DNA of 64,000 nucleotides from Pseudomonas sp. RC10 (GTDB lineage Bacteria; Pseudomonadota; Gammaproteobacteria; Pseudomonadales; Pseudomonadaceae): NCBI RefSeq assembly GCF_038397775.1, contig NZ_CP151650.1, positions 2,480,001 to 2,544,000 of the forward strand, read 5' to 3'. Shown piece by piece: positions 60,643 to 64,000 of this stretch (position 1 is its first letter; each line of letters starts with the position of its first letter). The notes under the pieces were generated by a model. It saw only the letters and a program-made list of their open reading frames with translations, ran no database searches and was not told where the DNA came from. The position numbers and the translations under genes were made by a program.

Positions 60643-61620
60643 TCACTCCCCCCAAACGTCCTTGAGGACATTGAGCCAGTTACCCCCCATGATTTTGCCG
60701 ACCACGCGCTCGGAATGCCCACGCTTGAGCAACGTCTCCGTCAGATTCGGGAACTCGCCTATCGTGCGCAACCCCAGTGGGTTGATGACTTTGCCAAAGT
60801 TTGTCAGGCGCCGCGCGTAGCCCTTGTCGTGAGTCAAGTATTCGAAAAACTCATGACCGTGCCCCTGCGTGAAATCAGTGCCGATACCGATGGCATCTTC
60901 ACCCACGATGTTCATGGTGTACTCGATGGCTTCGGCATAATCATCCACCGTGGAGTCGATACCTTTCGCCATGAAGGGCGCGAAATGGGTCACCCCGACA
61001 AACCCACCATGGTCAGCAATGAACCTGAGTTCTTCGTCTGACTTGTTGCGCGGGTGCTGCTTGAGCCCCGTAGGCAAACAGTGGGAATAACAGACCGGCT
61101 TCTTCGATGCCAGGATCACCTCTTCACTGGTCTTAGGGCCCACGTGGGACAGGTCGCACATGATGCCAACGCGGTTCATCTCGGCAACGACCTCATGCCC
61201 AAAACCCGAAAGGCCGCCATCGCGCTCATAACACCCGGTACCCACCAGATTCTGCGTGTTGTAGCACATCTGTACGATACCGACGCCCAGTTGCTTGAAG
61301 ATATCCACGTAACCCAATTGATCTTCAAAGGCATAAGTATTTTGAAAACCAAAGAAAATGCCTGTCTTTCCAGTGGCCTTGGCTTCGAGGATGTCGGCGG
61401 TAGTGCGTACCGGCAACACCAAGTCGCTATTGTCCCGCATAAGTTTCTGGTTGGCGGCAATGCAGTCGACGGTCGCTTTAAACCCCTCCCAGACTGACAC
61501 GGTACAGTTCGCGGCCGTTACCCCGCCTTTGCGCATGTCCTCGAACAGCGCTCTGTTCCATTTCGCAATGATCAACCCATCAATGATGATGCTGTCATTG
61601 TGTAATGCCTGTGCACTCAT
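60643..61620 (-). CDS. M19-family (membrane dipeptidase-like) hydrolase
   Basis: 325 aa. MCDLSHVGPKTSEEVILASKKPVCYSHCLPTGL, ADHGGFVGVTHFAPF and AIGIGTDFTQGHG are M19 blocks and carry several metal ligands. However, the N-terminal H-x-D zinc pair of classic members (IDGHNDxP) is IDGLIIAKWNRALFEDMRKG here, so the site is altered. This subgroup (PA5396-like) sits near N-methylglycine catabolism genes in other Pseudomonas. Divergent from a PAS-LuxR regulator and near an OprD porin; a peptide-like or N-acyl substrate is inferred. Confidence 0.83.
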   Translation of the reverse strand: MSAQALHNDSIIIDGLIIAKWNRALFEDMRKGGVTAANCTVSVWEGFKATVDCIAANQKLMRDNSDLVLPVRTTADILEAKATGKTGIFFGFQNTYAFEDQLGYVDIFKQLGVGIVQMCYNTQNLVGTGCYERDGGLSGFGHEVVAEMNRVGIMCDLSHVGPKTSEEVILASKKPVCYSHCLPTGLKQHPRNKSDEELRFIADHGGFVGVTHFAPFMAKGIDSTVDDYAEAIEYTMNIVGEDAIGIGTDFTQGHGHEFFEYLTHDKGYARRLTNFGKVINPLGLRTIGEFPNLTETLLKRGHSERVVGKIMGGNWLNVLKDVWGE

Positions 61621-61804
61621 ACATTCGCTCCGTTATTTTGGAATGGCAGGGGAATCCAGCTTGCTCTTTCTGAGCCAAACACTTGTCGCAATAATATTTC
61701 TGATGCGATCATAGGTCCCACCGCAAGGGTGTTCCATGTTTTCCAGTCACCTAGGTGATTGATGAGGTCCCTGGACCCTTAATGCATCACGTCAGGAGAA
61801 TAAG

Positions 61805-62371
61805 ATGGAAGTTGAAGCCTTGGCGTCCAATTCAGACCTGCTCCTGCATCACCTTCCCATCGCTGTAATCATTGCCAGCCATCGAAAGATCATACGGTGT
61901 AATGCCTTTGCGTTGGAGATGTTTCGCGCAACTTCCGAACAGGTCATTGGCGCGTCGTTTGAAGTGCTCTACCCGGAACGCAAGGACTTCGAAGTGGCGG
62001 CTCAACATTTTGGTCCGCTGTTGTCGAGGCACATCAATTTTCAAGAGGATCGGCTAATGCGTCGCCTGGACGGCACGCATTTCTGGGCAACGGTGAGAGG
62101 CTACGGCTTCAACGCCCATGCTCCGTATGAATTGGCGACCTGGGTATTCACGGACGTCCCTGACGGTGAACAAACCCAACGGGACCAGCGGGTCATTCTC
62201 ACCGCGCGCGAAAGGGACGTTGCAGCCCTCATGGTTGACGGGTTGACGAGCAAGGAGGCTGCCAGGCGCCTGGCTATCAGTCCCCGCACGGTGGACATTC
62301 ACCGCTGTAATCTATTGAAAAAATACGGTGTGAACACAACGGCTGAATTAGTGAAGCGTGTCATCCGATAA
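61805..62371 (+). CDS. PAS-LuxR family transcriptional regulator
   Basis: 188 aa. Residues ~5-120 are a PAS sensor (LPIAVIIASHRKIIRCNAFALEMFRATSEQVIGASFEVLYPERKDF); the C-terminal LTARERDVAALMVDGLTSKEAARRLAISPRTVDIHRCNLLKKYGVN is a LuxR/GerE helix-turn-helix. ATG at 61805 with AGGAGAA upstream. It sits between the divergent M19 gene (184 nt) and the OprD gene and may control them. The PAS ligand is unknown. Confidence 0.88.
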   Translation: MEVEALASNSDLLLHHLPIAVIIASHRKIIRCNAFALEMFRATSEQVIGASFEVLYPERKDFEVAAQHFGPLLSRHINFQEDRLMRRLDGTHFWATVRGYGFNAHAPYELATWVFTDVPDGEQTQRDQRVILTARERDVAALMVDGLTSKEAARRLAISPRTVDIHRCNLLKKYGVNTTAELVKRVIR

Positions 62372-62583
62372 CGCTTATACAGCAAGATTCGCAGGTCGCG
62401 AGCCGAAGGCTTGACGACAGATGCCAAGGTTATAGTTCTCGCCTTTAGTTCAAGTCGATTCGCGTGTCAATATCAAATTTCGCAAGGATCATTCACCTCA
62501 TTATCGTTTGATGCTGGGCGTGATTTCTTTTTAAAGTTGCGCACCGTTATCAGACTTGCTACTGCAAGAAGGTTCAGATCAAC

Positions 62584-62760
62584 ATGTTTAAACTTCTCAG
62601 TGTCACCGGTGCTGTTATTGCACTTACAGTGATGGCGTCCGTCAGTGTTCGCGCCGAAGAGTCACAAGCATTTGTCGCACGCAATGCCCAACTCGACGCC
62701 GATCGCCACGACCATGCGCAAACCCTTGACGATAACGTCGCCAGTCGAGAACAAAAATAG
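62584..62760 (+). CDS. Small exported protein
   Basis: 58 aa: signal peptide MFKLLSVTGAVIALTVMASV (cleavage after VRA, ~residue 23), then a charged mature part with FVARNAQLDADRHDHAQTLDD and ending REQK. GAAGG lies ~10 nt before the ATG. This looks like the small periplasmic alanine/acid-rich proteins found next to Pseudomonas porins or stress genes; no family recognised. Confidence 0.5.
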   Translation: MFKLLSVTGAVIALTVMASVSVRAEESQAFVARNAQLDADRHDHAQTLDDNVASREQK

Positions 62761-62891
62761 CGCCGTTTTGCTATTGCCCTGTAGACGGTATCAGCGCACG
62801 TTCGCGCTTGACGCGAATGTCGCAGACTACCGTCACCTGAAGTCCCCACCTTTCAAATTAAAGCCGCTGCAGATGCGGCGTGAAGTGCATC

Positions 62892-62902
62892 AATAATAAC
62901 AA
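62892..62902 (+). promoter_or_regulatory. AATAATAACAA catabolite-activity (Hfq/Crc) motif
   Basis: Two overlapping AANAANAA matches about 52 nt before the OprD start at 62954. Confidence 0.4.
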
Positions 62903-62953
62903 TACGGCGACGGCACCCAAGCGTCGCCAGTCGAATCAAAGAGGATGTTCATT

Positions 62954-64000
62954 GTGAAAGTTCACTACCCGCTTCGTAAGCTGTTCGTGGCGATGTCCGC
63001 CACAGCGTCCGTGACGGCTTATGCCGGTGACGATCAAGCTGCGGAGGCTGGATTCGTTGAGGGTGCCTCACTGACCGTTGACTTGAAAAACTATTATTTC
63101 AATCACGATCGACACAATGGCCAACAGGACAGTAAAGAGTGGGCCCAAGGATTCATCGGCGTGTTCCAGTCAGGGTTTACCCAGGGACCTGTGGGTTTTG
63201 GCGTGGACGCTATCGCAACCCTGGGGGTGAAACTGGACGGTGGCGGTGGGAGCGGTGGTTCATCCATTCTGCCGACCACAGCCCCCAATCCTGCCAAAGA
63301 TAATCTCTACGGCAAAGCGCCGGACTCCTTCTCGTCGGCGGGTGGCGCAGTCAAGATGAAAGCGTTCGACACCGTGCTGAAGGCGGGTGACATGTTGCTC
63401 AACAATCCTGTGATTGCCGGTGGGGCTACGCGCATGCTGCCGATGACCTTTCGCGGGGTCAGTTTGACCAACAACAGCATCGACCATCTCATCCTGGACG
63501 CGGGTCAAGTGAGCTTCAACAAACTGTTCAATCAGAGTGGGAACAGTCGGCTGGGCACCTATTACGGTACGTTGCCCGACGGCCAAAAAAGCCAGCATAT
63601 GAGCTGGATGGGCGCCTCGTACAACGGTGTTCCGGGGATGACGACGAGCCTTTACGCTTCGCAACTCAAAGACATCTGGAGCCAGTACTACTACGACCTG
63701 GATTACGTCTGGCAGGTGAGCGAGCAACTGAGCCTGAATCCCGGCTTTCACTACTATCACACACAGGACAGCGGCAAGGCCCTCTACGGCAGTATCAACA
63801 ACAACACCTTCAGCGTGCATTTAGGCATGACGTTAGAAAACCAGACGCTGATCGCCTCGATGCAAAAGGTCAATGGCAATACCCCCTTCGACTACATTCT
63901 GGACGGCGACAGCATTTACCTGGACAACTCGCAGCAGTGGTCGGACTTCAACGCCCCCGGCGAAAAATCCTGGAAACTGCAATACATCTATGACTTCGCT
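62954..64000 (+). CDS. OprD-family porin, truncated by window edge
   Basis: N-terminal ~349 residues are visible. Signal peptide to TAYA (~residue 24), then the OprD block [47 protein letters not shown]. The frame continues without stop to the edge. The start is GTG at 62954 (AGAGG 10 nt upstream) or ATG at 62945 in the same frame. It differs from the other two porins in the loop [14 protein letters not shown]. Likely imports the substrate of the M19/PAS-LuxR locus. Confidence 0.87.
   Translation, partial: MKVHYPLRKLFVAMSATASVTAYAGDDQAAEAGFVEGASLTVDLKNYYFNHDRHNGQQDSKEWAQGFIGVFQSGFTQGPVGFGVDAIATLGVKLDGGGGSGGSSILPTTAPNPAKDNLYGKAPDSFSSAGGAVKMKAFDTVLKAGDMLLNNPVIAGGATRMLPMTFRGVSLTNNSIDHLILDAGQVSFNKLFNQSGNSRLGTYYGTLPDGQKSQHMSWMGASYNGVPGMTTSLYASQLKDIWSQYYYDLDYVWQVSEQLSLNPGFHYYHTQDSGKALYGSINNNTFSVHLGMTLENQTLIASMQKVNGNTPFDYILDGDSIYLDNSQQWSDFNAPGEKSWKLQYIYDFA

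Noticed and set aside
60278..60820. 180-codon plus-strand frame
   Set aside because: It runs into the 3' end of the M19 gene on the opposite strand and lacks any domain.
1..64000. tRNA, rRNA, insertion sequences or integrase genes
   Set aside because: None was recognised on either strand, so the island borders are not marked by a tRNA or transposase.

Overview
The window reads as chromosomal DNA of a Pseudomonas, probably from the P. syringae group or a close relative carrying a Hrp type III secretion system (T3SS). The grounds are three OprD-family porins, Pseudomonas-type REP palindromes (GTAGGAGTGAGCTTGCTCGC and GTAGGAGCCGGCTTGCTGGC), a MvaT-family silencer, PcaB/PcaC/PcaQ proteins of Pseudomonas type, and two genes preceded by HrpL-type hrp boxes whose products look like harpins. 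Species cannot be fixed from the sequence alone.

Layout. 1-9.5 kb: partial rarD, an HD hydrolase, an MFS carrier, an AhpD-like protein, an alpha/beta hydrolase, then a LysR regulator beside an OprD-DUF969-DUF979 uptake operon. The 3' end of the LysR gene and its downstream REP are tandemly duplicated (296 bp period). 9.6-15.6 kb: a probable T3SS accessory island. A harpin/polysaccharide-lyase fusion and an orphan HrpZ-type harpin, each with its own hrp box on the minus strand, flank a PepSY-flavoreductase and a MvaT-like silencer on the plus strand. 15.8-21 kb: a decayed pca cluster (pcaC, pcaB, truncated pcaH), an AT-rich gap, and an orphan flgD-flgE pair.

21-29.5 kb: a seven-gene minus-strand cluster (AAHS transporter, alpha/beta hydrolase, TIM-barrel isomerase, Gfo/Idh dehydrogenase, SDR, FucU/RbsD mutarotase, ROK kinase). 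It is divergent from a ROK repressor across a dyad operator and looks like an uncharacterised carbohydrate or cyclitol pathway. 29.5-34.5 kb: a small stress-type cluster (hypothetical, GNAT, AhpD-like, periplasmic cupin), a MocR regulator and a Bcr/CflA pump. 34.7-37.8 kb: a tight alkylation-damage operon with an Ogt/Ada-C methyltransferase, three paralogous PF09859 2OG-Fe(II) oxygenases and a stand-alone Ada-type metal-binding protein, preceded by a near-perfect palindrome.

37.9-44.1 kb: LysR plus a complete 3-hydroxybenzoate-to-gentisate-to-fumarate+pyruvate operon. 44.3-53 kb: pcaQ stranded from its targets, two SdhC-like membrane proteins, a second OprD porin, and a MocR-divergent redox cluster. 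53-64 kb: a third MocR, a stand-alone STN-domain protein, a dCache chemoreceptor, a PhoPQ-activated (PqaA-type) protein, a MEKHLA/PAS protein, an M19-family dipeptidase, a PAS-LuxR regulator and a third, right-truncated OprD porin. AANAANAA (Hfq/Crc catabolite-activity) motifs lie at the start of several porin and aromatic-uptake genes, suggesting common catabolite control. The most novel candidates are the HrpL-driven harpin island and the triple-PF09859/split-Ada operon.
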